Origin: JBCBTD01 sp039818825
GTDB taxonomy: Bacteria; Pseudomonadota; Alphaproteobacteria; Geminicoccales; Geminicoccaceae
Assembly: GCA_039818825.1 (NCBI GenBank)
Contig: JBCBTD010000031.1
Coordinates: forward strand, 1-49,058
Length of the DNA stretch: 49,058 nt
Direction of reading: 5' to 3'
The translations under genes and the position numbers were made by a program. Numbering within the stretch: the first letter of the stretch is position 1; the number at the start of each line of letters is the position of its first letter. Below, piece by piece: positions 7,934 through 15,840 of this stretch. Below the pieces are notes generated by a model. The model saw only the letters and a list, made by a program, of their open reading frames with translations, was not told where the DNA came from and made no database searches.

Positions 7934-8419
7934 TCATTGCACCAATGTATCGAAAGCTGTTTGAAGTTCCTCTGCCACGGTTGATCCCTGGCGCTTCTTG
8001 CGTGTGCCCAGATGCTCGCAGCGGAGATCATCCATCAATCTGGACCACATTGCCGGGCCGCCTTCTTCTAACAATTGTGCCCGAATCGAGTATTTCGGCA
8101 TTGTCGATAACCACTGTCGCCCCCAGGCTCCAAGATGTGCGAAGATCGGCACAAGCGAGATCGACTTTTCAGTAAGCGAGTAAATCGCCTTCTGCTTGTG
8201 AGAGGCATCATCTGTTTTTGTTAGCATGCCGGCATCGACGAGTTTCCTTAGCCTGTCCGCGAGAAGATTGGACGAGATCCTCTCCTCGGAATCCGATAGC
8301 AACGCCCCATAGGTTCGCCGATTGCCGAACATGACGTCTCTCAACACGATCAGGCTCCAGCGGTCGCCGAGCAGTTCGACGGTCAGATTGATCGGGCATC
8401 CCGAGCGGCGATCGGGCAT
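7934..8419 (-). CDS. HxlR family winged-helix transcriptional regulator
   Basis: A 161-residue protein. The HxlR domain occupies about residues 8-105: the N-terminal CPI motif with the cysteine common in this family, LLGDRWSLIVLRDVMFG, then RISSNLLADRLRKLVDAGML as the recognition helix, and YSLTEKSISLVPI in the wing. An extra ~50 residues follow the domain, ending VAEELQTAFDTLVQ. The ATG at 8419 is chosen because GGGAG precedes it; an in-frame ATG at 8470 would add 17 residues across the divergent promoter. It is divergent from the double SnoaL protein and most likely controls it and itself, possibly in response to a small molecule or redox signal. Confidence 0.9.
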   Translation of the reverse strand: MPDRRSGCPINLTVELLGDRWSLIVLRDVMFGNRRTYGALLSDSEERISSNLLADRLRKLVDAGMLTKTDDASHKQKAIYSLTEKSISLVPIFAHLGAWGRQWLSTMPKYSIRAQLLEEGGPAMWSRLMDDLRCEHLGTRKKRQGSTVAEELQTAFDTLVQ

Positions 8420-8437
8420 CGGGCCACGCTCCCATTC

Positions 8438-8485
8438 AAACCACTTGCATTGTGGCAGCAGTTGGATCATCTTGAAACCACTTGC
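8438..8485. promoter_or_regulatory. Direct repeats AAACCACTTGC, candidate HxlR operator
   Basis: The 11-mer AAACCACTTGC occurs at 8438-8448 and again at 8475-8485, 37 bp apart, in the 94-bp gap between the HxlR gene and the divergent SnoaL-type gene. The second copy also forms an imperfect inverted repeat with CGCATTGGTTT (8491-8501), and the first with GTGG at 8452. HxlR proteins are usually dimeric and bind repeated sites next to their own gene, so this is a good operator candidate. Binding is inferred. Confidence 0.5.
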
Positions 8486-8513
8486 GAAATCGCATTGGTT
8501 TGCGGAGGTCGCC

Positions 8514-9308
8514 GTGGCGGAAGTCTCGTCTATCGAAGCGAAGGTTCGCGCGATCTTCGACGCCTATCGCGCCTCGGACGCCGAAGGGTTTCTAGCGCTA
8601 CTGCACCCGGATTTCCGATTCACGAGCCCCTACGACGACGCGATCGATCGCGACGCTTTCATGGAGCGCTGCTGGCCGACCGTTCGTCAGCTAGCGGGTC
8701 ACGAATTGGATCAGGTGATCACGAACCGCGATACCGCGTTCGTGCTCTACCAGCTTGGAACGGTTTCGGGAGAGACCTATCGCAATGTGGAGCGGTTCAT
8801 CTTCCGCGACGGCCTTCTTCTTAGCATCGAGGTCTTTTTCGGCGATCCTCCGGCAGGGCACGGCCGATGGAGAAGCGAGGACATCCGTGCGGCGTCGACT
8901 GTCCGCAAGCTGATCGAGGATCGCTATCGGGCCATCCGAGACAAGGACATTCGCGGAACCATGGAGCCGGTTGCGGAAAACGTCGTCATGTTCGACGTGG
9001 TCGATCCACTACGCCACACGAGCGCCCAGAGTATGCATCAGCGCGAGCAGGACTGGTTCGATCGCTTCGACGGGCCGATCACTGTGGAGTTGAGAGACCT
9101 CGTCGTTTCAGCCGACGGTGACACAGCGTTCGCGTACAGCCTCAATCGATATGCGGGCCGCTTCCGATCAGGCGGATCGACCGACATGTGGGTGCGCCAG
9201 ACGTCATGCTACCGTCTCAAAGGAGGTGGCTGGCAGTTGGTGCACGAGCACTTGTCCGTCCCGTTCAACCCGCAAACCGGAATGTGGTCGCTCGACTTGG
9301 AGCCATGA
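8514..9308 (+). CDS. Tandem NTF2-like (SnoaL) domain protein
   Basis: A 264-residue protein built from two NTF2-like/SnoaL domains. Domain one (about 5-112) begins with the helix EAKVRAIFDAYRASDAEGFLALLHPDFRFTSP and contains YRNVERFIFRDGLL. Domain two (about 123-250) begins TVRKLIEDRYRAIRDKDIRG, then VVMFDVVDPL, and closes with YRLKGGGWQLVHEHLSVPF, the typical last strands of the SnoaL_3/DUF4440 type. The GTG at 8514 is chosen for the GGAGG site five bases upstream. Single-domain relatives are cyclases, isomerases or binding proteins; no catalytic residues can be assigned. Divergence from an HxlR regulator suggests inducible expression. Confidence 0.75.
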   Translation: MAEVSSIEAKVRAIFDAYRASDAEGFLALLHPDFRFTSPYDDAIDRDAFMERCWPTVRQLAGHELDQVITNRDTAFVLYQLGTVSGETYRNVERFIFRDGLLLSIEVFFGDPPAGHGRWRSEDIRAASTVRKLIEDRYRAIRDKDIRGTMEPVAENVVMFDVVDPLRHTSAQSMHQREQDWFDRFDGPITVELRDLVVSADGDTAFAYSLNRYAGRFRSGGSTDMWVRQTSCYRLKGGGWQLVHEHLSVPFNPQTGMWSLDLEP

Positions 9309-9604
9309 GAGCACCGAACAAGTGGTCCGGCCCGGTACGCCGAAGACACGATCCGGCAGGCCTATGGGCAGCTTGGTTGTACTGACCTGCCCAAGCGTGG
9401 GCTGGTTTGACATGAATGGATGACCAGTGTCCGGCCTCGAGGAAGCGTGCCACGGTGGAACCGTGACGTCGCCTTGGGCTCAGAAACAGCCGTTGGCTCC
9501 ACGCCGTCTAGCGACCGCTTCAGGCCGACACTAGCCGCGACACGAATGACATTGGTGGCGGCAGCGGTCCGATTGCACCAAGTGGCTGACTGGCGGCGAG
9601 TGCG
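9309..9604. other. Convergent intergenic region, no gene seen
   Basis: About 300 bp lie between the ends of the SnoaL-type gene (plus) and the GntR gene (minus). Short frames occur on both strands without ribosome sites or motifs. A small hairpin (CACGGT, 3-base loop, ACCGTG) is at 9451-9465; it lacks a U-tract. No clear terminator for either gene is visible. Confidence 0.4.
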
Positions 9605-10258
9605 TCAGCCGCTTGCGTGCCGAAGCGGTTCGGGGTGCAACCGTTCGAGCAATTGCCCGACCAGCCGCGAGAGGTGCGTCCGCATGGCGTCCTCCGCGCC
9701 AGCCGCGTCGCCCGCCGCCGTCGCGTCGAGGATCGCCAGATGCTCGGCGGCGTCGTCGGCGACGCGCTCGAAGGGGTTGGCGAGTTCGAACAGCCGGGTC
9801 GGCATGCGCACGCGGCGGATGGTGGCCGCCAGCACCTGATTGCCTGAGGCCTCGGCGATGCCGTCGTGCAGCGCGTCGTCCGCCGCCCAATGCGGCTCGA
9901 TCTGGCGCCGTTCGTCGGCGAGGCTGCGGATGGTCGCGGCGAGCGCCGTGACCTGTTCGGCGGCGATCCGGCCGGCCGCCAGCCGCGCCGCCTCGGGCTC
10001 CAACAAGAGCCGCACGCGCATGGTCGCGAGGTAGGTTTCGACGGTGACCGCCTTCACCGCCCAGGCGCGGCCCTGCTTGACCAACAAGCCGTCGCCGGCA
10101 AGGCGGAGCAGGGCTTCGCGAAGCGGCGTCCGCGAGACCTCCAGGTCCTCCGCCAGGCGCTCCTCGACCAGTGGCTGGTCGACGGGGATCTGCCGCAGGA
10201 GAATCCGCCGGATGAGCGCCGCGTAGGCCTGTTCCGCAAGATTGCCCGTGGGGATCAT
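9605..10258 (-). CDS. GntR family regulator, FCD (FadR) subfamily
   Basis: A 217-residue regulator. Residues 1-70 form the GntR winged helix: AYAALIRRILLRQIPVDQPL, then the recognition region AEDLEVSRTPLREALLRLAGDGL. Residues ~75-205 form the FCD ligand-binding domain, with metal-site residues expected in DALHDGIAEASGN and DAAEHLAILDATAAGD. The ATG overlaps the stop of the DapA-family gene as ATGA. As last gene of the operon for the three-subunit dehydrogenase and lyase, it is the likely local regulator. The paired GTATAC sites at 14063-14079 resemble FadR-subfamily operators and are its probable target. The ligand is probably the pathway's acid or amino-acid intermediate. Confidence 0.92.
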   Translation of the reverse strand: MIPTGNLAEQAYAALIRRILLRQIPVDQPLVEERLAEDLEVSRTPLREALLRLAGDGLLVKQGRAWAVKAVTVETYLATMRVRLLLEPEAARLAAGRIAAEQVTALAATIRSLADERRQIEPHWAADDALHDGIAEASGNQVLAATIRRVRMPTRLFELANPFERVADDAAEHLAILDATAAGDAAGAEDAMRTHLSRLVGQLLERLHPEPLRHASG

Positions 10259-11187
10259 GGCGCCGCGCCACCGAAAAAACCGCCGACGTCGAGTGCCGCG
10301 TCCAGCCGCTCGCGCTCGGTCGCATCGAGCGCCGCCATCGGCCGCCGCATGACCGCGTTCGGCAAGTGGCCCAGGCGCGCGAGGCAGTGCTTGAGCCGCG
10401 CCGTCGCCCGGCCGCCCGGAGGCGCGCCGTAGATCGCTCGAGCCAGCGGCGCGATGCGGTCGTTGAGCGCCCGCGCCGCATCGAGGTCACCGGCGGCGAC
10501 GGCCCGCTCCAGCGCGACGATCGTCTGCGGGATCAACGCCGCCAGACTGACCAAGCTGCCTTCGCTGCCGATGGCGAAGCAGGCGAACAGGTGCTCGTCG
10601 CCGGAGGCCATGACCGCGACGTCGGGGCGAAGCGCGTGAACGAGGCGCCGGTTGGCCTCGTACGCCGCCGTCTCCCAGCTCCCTTCCTTGATGCCGACGA
10701 CACTGGGCAGGCGCACTAGTTCCTGCAACAGCGCGGGACGGTAAGCCATGGCGCCGGCGCCAACCGGCGCCTGGTAGAGGAAGAGCGGCACGTCGGTTGC
10801 CTCGGCGACCGCCTCGTGATGCGCGAGGATCAAGGGCGCGTCCTGGCTCAAAGCCCAAGAGAACGGCGGGAAGATCATCACCGCGTCGGCACCGGTCGCC
10901 GCCGCATCGACGGCCTCGGCGACCGCCCACTCGGTCGCTTCCGCGTTGATGCCGGCGACGATCGGCACGTCACCCAGGGTGCGCCGGGCGACGGCCAACA
11001 GCTGGCGTTTCTCATCGCGGTTCAGGGTGAAGTTCTCGCCGGCGTGGCCGTTGACGAGGAAGCCCTGGACGCCGTCGACGGCGGCAATCCGCAGCAGATG
11101 CTCGGCCAAGCGGGGCTCGTCGACCCGGCCGACGTCGTCCAGCGGGCACACCGTGGCGGCATAGATGCCCCCGAAACGCGCGCTCAA
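10255..11187 (-). CDS. DapA family Schiff-base lyase/deaminase
   Basis: A 310-residue TIM-barrel protein of the dihydrodipicolinate synthase/N-acetylneuraminate lyase family. The Schiff-base lysine is Lys167 in VVGIKEGS, and the conserved tyrosine is Tyr138 in LFLYQAPVG. The usual GTTGE substrate loop is replaced by GHAGE (47-51), so this is not a lysine-biosynthetic DapA. The start is a TTG overlapping the upstream stop as TTGA. Next to a D-hydroxyproline-dehydrogenase-like complex, family knowledge suggests a pyrroline-4-hydroxy-2-carboxylate deaminase or a related 2-keto-acid lyase. The exact reaction is inferred. Confidence 0.85.
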   Translation of the reverse strand: MSARFGGIYAATVCPLDDVGRVDEPRLAEHLLRIAAVDGVQGFLVNGHAGENFTLNRDEKRQLLAVARRTLGDVPIVAGINAEATEWAVAEAVDAAATGADAVMIFPPFSWALSQDAPLILAHHEAVAEATDVPLFLYQAPVGAGAMAYRPALLQELVRLPSVVGIKEGSWETAAYEANRRLVHALRPDVAVMASGDEHLFACFAIGSEGSLVSLAALIPQTIVALERAVAAGDLDAARALNDRIAPLARAIYGAPPGGRATARLKHCLARLGHLPNAVMRRPMAALDATERERLDAALDVGGFFGGAAP

Positions 11188-12308
11188 CGGGCCGTCTCCT
11201 CGGCAAGCGGCCGGACCAATCGGTCCATCGGGAACAACGGCCGCTCGGGTTCCTGGTCCAAGAGGTGCTGGGCCAGCAGGCGCCCGACGTAGGGACCGCT
11301 GGTGTAGCCGGAATGAACACTGCCGATGACGTAGGCATCGGCGACGCCAGGCACCGGCCCGACGACCGGCATGGCATCGGCCGTCTCCGCTTCCAGCCCG
11401 AGCCAGCCGCGCAGCAGGCGCGCCTTGGCAAGCGCCGGCACCGCCCAACAGGCGAGCCGCAGGTTGCCGATCAGGTTCTCGGGCACCAGTTCCGTGCCGC
11501 CGAGGTCCCGGCCGCCCCTGCCCTGCCAGCCGCCGCCGACCAGCACCGTGCCGTTGTCGAACTGTTTGAGCGACAAGAGGCCGTTGGCGATCGTCAGGAC
11601 GCTGCGCATGACGGGCGACAGGCGTTCGGTGACGGCAAGCTGATTCACCAGCACCTTGATCGGCAGCCGCACGCCGAGCCAGCCCAGCATCGGCTCCAAC
11701 CAAACGCCGCCGGCCAGCACCACCCGCCGCCCACGCGGCCCGGCGACGCCGTCCACCTCGGCAACGAACTGCCCGCCCGCCCGATCGAGCCCGCCGACCG
11801 GCATGTTCTCGAAGAGCGTCACCCCCGCCTCGACCAGGGCAGCGCGGTAGGCGCGGCCGGTGAGGTAGGCGGTGACGTGGCCGTCGAGCGGACAATGGGC
11901 GGCCAGCTGTACCTGTGCGGAGAGCCCAGGCTCGATCGCCCTTGCTGCCGCCGCGTCGACGAGCTCGATCGGCGCGCCCTGCGCCCGGCGCGCGCTGGAA
12001 CGCTGTTCCAGGAGCGCGGCCTCGTCGTCGGTGAAGGCGAGGCAAAGCCCTGGTGCGGGCACCACGCCGACGTCGCCGCCGAGCCACGCGTCGGCGTTGG
12101 TCCACAATCGCCAGCCCTCGATCGCGTAGGGGATCAAATCGGCGCGGGTCATGTGCAAGGTGAGCGTTCCGGCGTTGACGCCCGAGGCTTCGCGACAGAT
12201 CGGACCACGATCCACGAGTGCGGTGCTTAGCCCGCCCCGCGCGGCATGGAGCGCGACGGTCGCCCCCATGACACCGGCACCGATGACGAGGCAATCGAAG
12301 GGCTTCAC
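11184..12308 (-). CDS. FAD-dependent oxidoreductase, beta subunit of an opine/hydroxyproline-type dehydrogenase
   Basis: A 374-residue DAAO-fold flavoprotein. The N-terminus FDCLVIGAGVMGATVALHAA binds FAD; ICREASGVNAGTL follows, and the C-terminal GSVHSGYTSGPYVGRLLA is the second FAD segment of DAO-type proteins. It corresponds to HcnC, OoxB and the beta subunit of D-hydroxyproline dehydrogenase, which oxidises the C-N bond of a secondary amine or imino acid. The start is a GTG overlapping the alpha-subunit stop (GTGA); sequence further upstream is out-of-frame shadow. The gene is translationally coupled to its neighbours on both sides. The substrate could be an opine, glycine or D-hydroxyproline; the DapA neighbour favours an imino acid. 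Confidence 0.88.
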   Translation of the reverse strand: MKPFDCLVIGAGVMGATVALHAARGGLSTALVDRGPICREASGVNAGTLTLHMTRADLIPYAIEGWRLWTNADAWLGGDVGVVPAPGLCLAFTDDEAALLEQRSSARRAQGAPIELVDAAAARAIEPGLSAQVQLAAHCPLDGHVTAYLTGRAYRAALVEAGVTLFENMPVGGLDRAGGQFVAEVDGVAGPRGRRVVLAGGVWLEPMLGWLGVRLPIKVLVNQLAVTERLSPVMRSVLTIANGLLSLKQFDNGTVLVGGGWQGRGGRDLGGTELVPENLIGNLRLACWAVPALAKARLLRGWLGLEAETADAMPVVGPVPGVADAYVIGSVHSGYTSGPYVGRLLAQHLLDQEPERPLFPMDRLVRPLAEETAR

Positions 12309-13732
12309 AGCGGCGCGGCCTTGGGAATCGCGATCTCGCCATACTCGTAGGTGCCAATCAACGCGTCGAGCGGCACCGGCCGCAGCGGCGCCCGGCCAGT
12401 CCAAAGGCCGGTACGCTCACGCCCACCGACGTGCATCGCGACCAACTCGGCTGCCGCTTCGCCGCACATGCGTCCCTGGCAGGGCCCCATCCCGCACCGG
12501 GTCCAGGCTTTGACCTGGTTGACGTCCCGAGCGCCGGCCGCGACGGCGGCGTCGATCTCCGCCCGCGTGACGTCCTCGCAGCGGCAAACCACGACATCGG
12601 CGGATGCCGCCGCGAGCAAGCCCGGCCGGGGCTTCGACAGTCGCGCCATCGCCCGGCCGAACCGCACGGCCGCTGCGCGCCGACGGCTGAGCGAGCGGAC
12701 CTCGGCGCCATCTGGGTCACCTACCGAACCCTCGGCATCGTGCGCCACGGCCGTTGCCGCCAGCCGGCCGGCGAGGGGCGCGGCGGCCGCACCATCGATC
12801 CCGGCCGTGTCTCCCGCGACGTAAAGCCCGCGAACGCTGGTCCGGCCGAAGGCATCGGCAGCCGCGATCCAGCCGCCACGATCGCGGCGAAAGACGTGGC
12901 GGGCGCCGAGCAGGCGCGTGATCTCGGTCGTCGGCACGAGGCCGTGGCCGATGCACAACGAGTCGGCGGCCAAGGTTCGCCCGACGACGCCGGTCGGTCG
13001 CCCCTCATCGTCCACCGGCGCAATCTCGACACCCAGCGCGTCGCCGCTGGGCGTGACCCGAGCAACGGTGTGCCGGAACAGCCAAGGCACGCGGGCGAAC
13101 GTCGCGCGGGCGAGCCATCCAGTGCCGCGCGCGACCAGATCCGGCCGTGACCGGCCCTCCAGTGCGGCACGCACCCAGTCGTACCTTGCCGCCAGGTCGA
13201 CGACCGCCTCGACGCGGGCACCGGCGGCCAGCGCCTTGGCCACCACCAGCGGCAGAAGCGGCCCGACGCCCGCCACGACCAACCGCTCGCCAGGGACGAC
13301 ACCGTCGGCCTTGGCGAGAATGGTTGCCGCCGCGAGGCCGATGACGCCAGGCGTGGTCCAGCCAGGAAACGGCATCACCCGTTCGGTGGTTCCGGTGGCA
13401 ACCAGCACCGCGGTCACGCGGTACGTCCTGGGTCCGTCCGGGCCGAGCGTCGCCAGCCGGAACCGCTCGCCGATCCACCACAGCCGGTGGCCGAGCGCTA
13501 GCGTCGCACCGCTTCGCGCAAGCTCGTTGCGCAGCGCGTCGCCGTCGCTGCGGTCCCGATCCTTCTTCGGCGCGCGGAAAGCCACGGGCGGCGAGCGGTA
13601 GGCCTGCCCACCGGGCAAGACCGCTTCTTCGATGACGACGCACGAGAGGCCGCACGCCGTGGCGGTGGCCGCGGCAGCCATACCGGCAGGACCGGCACCG
13701 ATCACCGCGAAGTCGAAGGCGAGATCATCCAT
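12305..13732 (-). CDS. NAD(P)/FAD-dependent oxidoreductase, alpha subunit (HcnB/OoxA-like)
   Basis: A 475-residue flavoprotein. FDFAVIGAGPAGMAAAATA at the start is the FAD site. A second GxGxxG-like segment, VVAGVGPLLPLVVAKALAAG (about 170), marks the inner dinucleotide domain, and RGLYVAGDTAGIDGAAAA is the second FAD motif. The C-terminal ~80 residues hold a BFD-like [2Fe-2S] domain with CRCEDVTRAEID and CGMGPCQGRMC. This set is characteristic of the alpha subunit of HcnABC, opine oxidases and D-hydroxyproline dehydrogenase, where it relays electrons. The ATG at 13732 overlaps the small-subunit gene by 8 nt. Confidence 0.9.
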   Translation of the reverse strand: MDDLAFDFAVIGAGPAGMAAAATATACGLSCVVIEEAVLPGGQAYRSPPVAFRAPKKDRDRSDGDALRNELARSGATLALGHRLWWIGERFRLATLGPDGPRTYRVTAVLVATGTTERVMPFPGWTTPGVIGLAAATILAKADGVVPGERLVVAGVGPLLPLVVAKALAAGARVEAVVDLAARYDWVRAALEGRSRPDLVARGTGWLARATFARVPWLFRHTVARVTPSGDALGVEIAPVDDEGRPTGVVGRTLAADSLCIGHGLVPTTEITRLLGARHVFRRDRGGWIAAADAFGRTSVRGLYVAGDTAGIDGAAAAPLAGRLAATAVAHDAEGSVGDPDGAEVRSLSRRRAAAVRFGRAMARLSKPRPGLLAAASADVVVCRCEDVTRAEIDAAVAAGARDVNQVKAWTRCGMGPCQGRMCGEAAAELVAMHVGGRERTGLWTGRAPLRPVPLDALIGTYEYGEIAIPKAAPL

Positions 13733-14030
13733 CGCTTGCCCATACCGTACGCACGTCCAGCCCGGCCTGCACAGGCACGAGGCACGCCTGGCACCGCACA
13801 CCACCAACCTCGACCAAGCAGTCCTGGCAAATCCCCATCATGCAGAAGGGCCCACGCGGCAGGCCGCCCCGGGGGCTACGGCCGATTGCCCCGCGCCCGG
13901 CAACCATCAGCGCAGCGACCAAGCTCTCCCCCGGCACGGCGTCGACGGGTTGGCCATCGACGGTGATGGTGACGAATGGCGGACGCTCGAAGGCGCGGGG
14001 ATCGCGGCAGGCGGGCACGGAATCTGGCAC
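13725..14030 (-). CDS. (2Fe-2S)-binding small subunit of the dehydrogenase (HcnA-like)
   Basis: A 101-residue ferredoxin-like subunit. VTITVDGQPVDAVPGESLVAAL is the beta-grasp start, and the cluster cysteines are Cys63, Cys68, Cys71 and Cys80 (C-x4-C-x2-C-x8-C). This is the gamma subunit that accompanies the alpha and beta flavoproteins in HcnABC and D-hydroxyproline dehydrogenase complexes. It is the first gene of the minus-strand operon; its ATG at 14030 lies about 30 bp from the paired GTATAC operators. The N-terminal ~17 residues before FVTITVDG are longer than usual, so an alternative start is possible. Confidence 0.88.
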   Translation of the reverse strand: MPDSVPACRDPRAFERPPFVTITVDGQPVDAVPGESLVAALMVAGRGAIGRSPRGGLPRGPFCMMGICQDCLVEVGGVRCQACLVPVQAGLDVRTVWASDG

Positions 14031-14048
14031 CGAGATTGCTGCAAGGGC

Positions 14049-14080
14049 TTGACGTCGGTTTGGTATACAAGCCGTATACA
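14049..14080. promoter_or_regulatory. Paired GTATAC sites: candidate GntR operator in a divergent promoter
   Basis: GTATAC occurs at 14063-14068 and again at 14074-14079, 11 bp apart, so both face the same side of the helix. Flanks read TTTGGTATACAAG and CCGTATACAGC, close to the Y-GT-x-AC-R form of FadR-subfamily operators. A TTGACG box (14049-14054) and TATACA (14075-14080) may be -35 and -10 elements for the transporter operon, though their spacing of 20 bp is long. The sites sit between the divergent dehydrogenase and transporter operons, so one GntR protein could control both. Confidence 0.55.
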
Positions 14081-14137
14081 GCTGTCCAGAAGCAAGACGA
14101 CCGTGCGGTGCCGCTGCCGCCGGCGAAGGAGGAACAC

Positions 14138-14950
14138 GTGACCGGATCGTTTCGGCGCCTCTACCTTGCGGTGCTCGCGCTCGCCGCAGTCGCCCTCGTC
14201 ACGACGCCGGTCGCGGCGCGGACCCTCGACGAAATCCTCGCATCCCAGACGCTGCGCGTGGGCGTCAATCCGACTCTGCCGCCGCTGGCATTGTTCGACG
14301 ACCAGAACGAGCTGGCCGGGTTCGACGTCGACGTCGCCACCCGCATTGCGGAGATGCTCGGCGTCGAACTCGAGCTCGTGCAGGTCGGCTCGCCGGACCG
14401 CATCCCGTTCGTCGCCTCGGGACGGATCGACTTCGTCATGGGCGCGATGACCCGGACCTCGGAACGGGCAAAGGTCATCGACTTCACCGTTCCGGCCCAT
14501 ACCGAAGTGTTCGGGGTGCTGACCACCGAAGATCGGCCCTATACCGACTGGCGCGAGCTCGACAGCCCCGAGGTCACCCTCGTCCAAGTCCGCGGCACCA
14601 CGCCGATCGCGTTCATCGAGGAGAACCTGCCGCAGGCCGAGGTGCTACTCCTCGACAATTACCCAGACGTGATTCGCGCGCTTTCACAAGGCCGCGGCGA
14701 CGCCATGCTCGATGTCGTCGACTTCGTCGGTGAATTGATGAACCGATACGACACCGCTTGGAAAGTCGTCGAAACTCCGGTGAGTATCTATTACTGTTCG
14801 CTCGGCGTCGCCAAGGGCAACTACACGTTGCGCGACTGGCTCAACGTGGCGCTCTACGACCTCCACCGCACCGGCTTCATCGACGAGACGTGGCGCAAGT
14901 GGTTCGGCATCGACATGATCTATCCGGTTCAGGCCACGCCGTACTTCTGA
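14138..14950 (+). CDS. Polar amino-acid ABC transporter, substrate-binding protein 1
   Basis: A 270-residue periplasmic protein. A Sec signal peptide spans about residues 1-24 (hydrophobic core YLAVLALAAVALV, cleavage near VAARTL). The mature part is a family 3 solute-binding protein: LRVGVNPTLPPLALFD, ELAGFDVDVATRIAEMLGV, then GRIDFVMGAMTRTSERAKVIDFT, and the closing WRKWFG segment. The GTG at 14138 is chosen for its AAGGAGG site. It is first in a seven-gene plus-strand operon and is followed by a close paralogue. The ligand is likely an amino acid or opine-like compound processed by the divergent dehydrogenase. Confidence 0.9.
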   Translation: MTGSFRRLYLAVLALAAVALVTTPVAARTLDEILASQTLRVGVNPTLPPLALFDDQNELAGFDVDVATRIAEMLGVELELVQVGSPDRIPFVASGRIDFVMGAMTRTSERAKVIDFTVPAHTEVFGVLTTEDRPYTDWRELDSPEVTLVQVRGTTPIAFIEENLPQAEVLLLDNYPDVIRALSQGRGDAMLDVVDFVGELMNRYDTAWKVVETPVSIYYCSLGVAKGNYTLRDWLNVALYDLHRTGFIDETWRKWFGIDMIYPVQATPYF

Positions 14951-14973
14951 TCGCAGCGACGAGGAGACGTCAG

Positions 14974-15783
14974 ATGGTGAAGCTGGTCCTAGGTCTCGTG
15001 GCGCTAGCGGTGTCGCTGGTCGCGGGTACGGCCCGGATCGAGGCGCGGACGCTGGACGAAATCCTGGCGTCCGGCGAAGTTCGGGTCGGGGTCAATCCGA
15101 ACCTGCCGCCCCGCGCCCTGTTCAACGACAAGAACGAGATCGACGGCTTCGAGCCGGACGTCGCCCGGGCCATCGCCGAGAAGCTGGGCGTCGAGCTCGA
15201 GCTGATCCAGGTCGGCTCGCCGGACCGCATCCCGTTCGTTGCCAGCGGTCGCGTCGACTTCGTCATGGGGGCGATGAGCCGGACGTCGGCACGGGCGTTG
15301 GTTATCGACTACACCGTCCCGCTCCATTCGGAGAACTACGGCATCGTCACGACCGACGAGAGCGGCATCGAGAGCCTCGCGGACCTCAACGATCCTGACG
15401 TCACCCTGGTCCAGGTGCGCGGCACGACCGCCATCCCGTTCCTCCAACGCGAAGCGCCCGAGGCGGAGCTCTTGCTGCTCGACAACTACAACGACCGCGA
15501 CCGCGCCCTGGCACAGGGCCGCGCCGACGCCAGCTTCGACGGCATCGACTCCGTCTCTTACCGCCTGCGCCTGTTCCCGGAGCGCCAGTGGAAAGTCATT
15601 CCCTCGCCGGAATGGGGCGTGACCTACTCGGCGCTGGGTGTGCAGAAGGGGAACGAAACGCTCAAGGATTGGCTCGACGTAGCGCTGTTCGAGATCCACT
15701 CCAGTGGGCTGATCGAGGAACTGTGGGAAAAGTGGTTCCTCGCACCGATGGCGACCAAGGTTCCGGTGACGCCCTACTTTTGA
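14974..15783 (+). CDS. Polar amino-acid ABC transporter, substrate-binding protein 2
   Basis: A 269-residue tandem paralogue of the preceding gene with the same layout. The signal peptide is residues 1-~23 (core LVLGLVALAVSLVAG), then RTLDEILASGEVRVGVNPNLP. Long identical runs are shared with its neighbour, such as GSPDRIPFVASGR, DFVMGAM and LVQVRGTT, and both end TPYF. Differences cluster in ligand-pocket regions, for example PVHSEN-like PLHSENYG against PAHTEVFG. The ATG at 14974 has GAGGAG upstream. Two binding proteins for one permease suggest two related ligands or different affinities. Confidence 0.9.
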   Translation: MVKLVLGLVALAVSLVAGTARIEARTLDEILASGEVRVGVNPNLPPRALFNDKNEIDGFEPDVARAIAEKLGVELELIQVGSPDRIPFVASGRVDFVMGAMSRTSARALVIDYTVPLHSENYGIVTTDESGIESLADLNDPDVTLVQVRGTTAIPFLQREAPEAELLLLDNYNDRDRALAQGRADASFDGIDSVSYRLRLFPERQWKVIPSPEWGVTYSALGVQKGNETLKDWLDVALFEIHSSGLIEELWEKWFLAPMATKVPVTPYF

Positions 15784-15840
15784 AGTCCGGTAGTGGCGCG
15801 ACGACGCTCCGCTAGCGGCTGCCACGGCGCCTGATCGGTC

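Noticed and set aside
11188..12357. Upstream extension of the DapA-family frame
   Set aside because: It overlaps the FAD oxidoreductase in another frame; the coupled TTG start at 11187 fits the family length.
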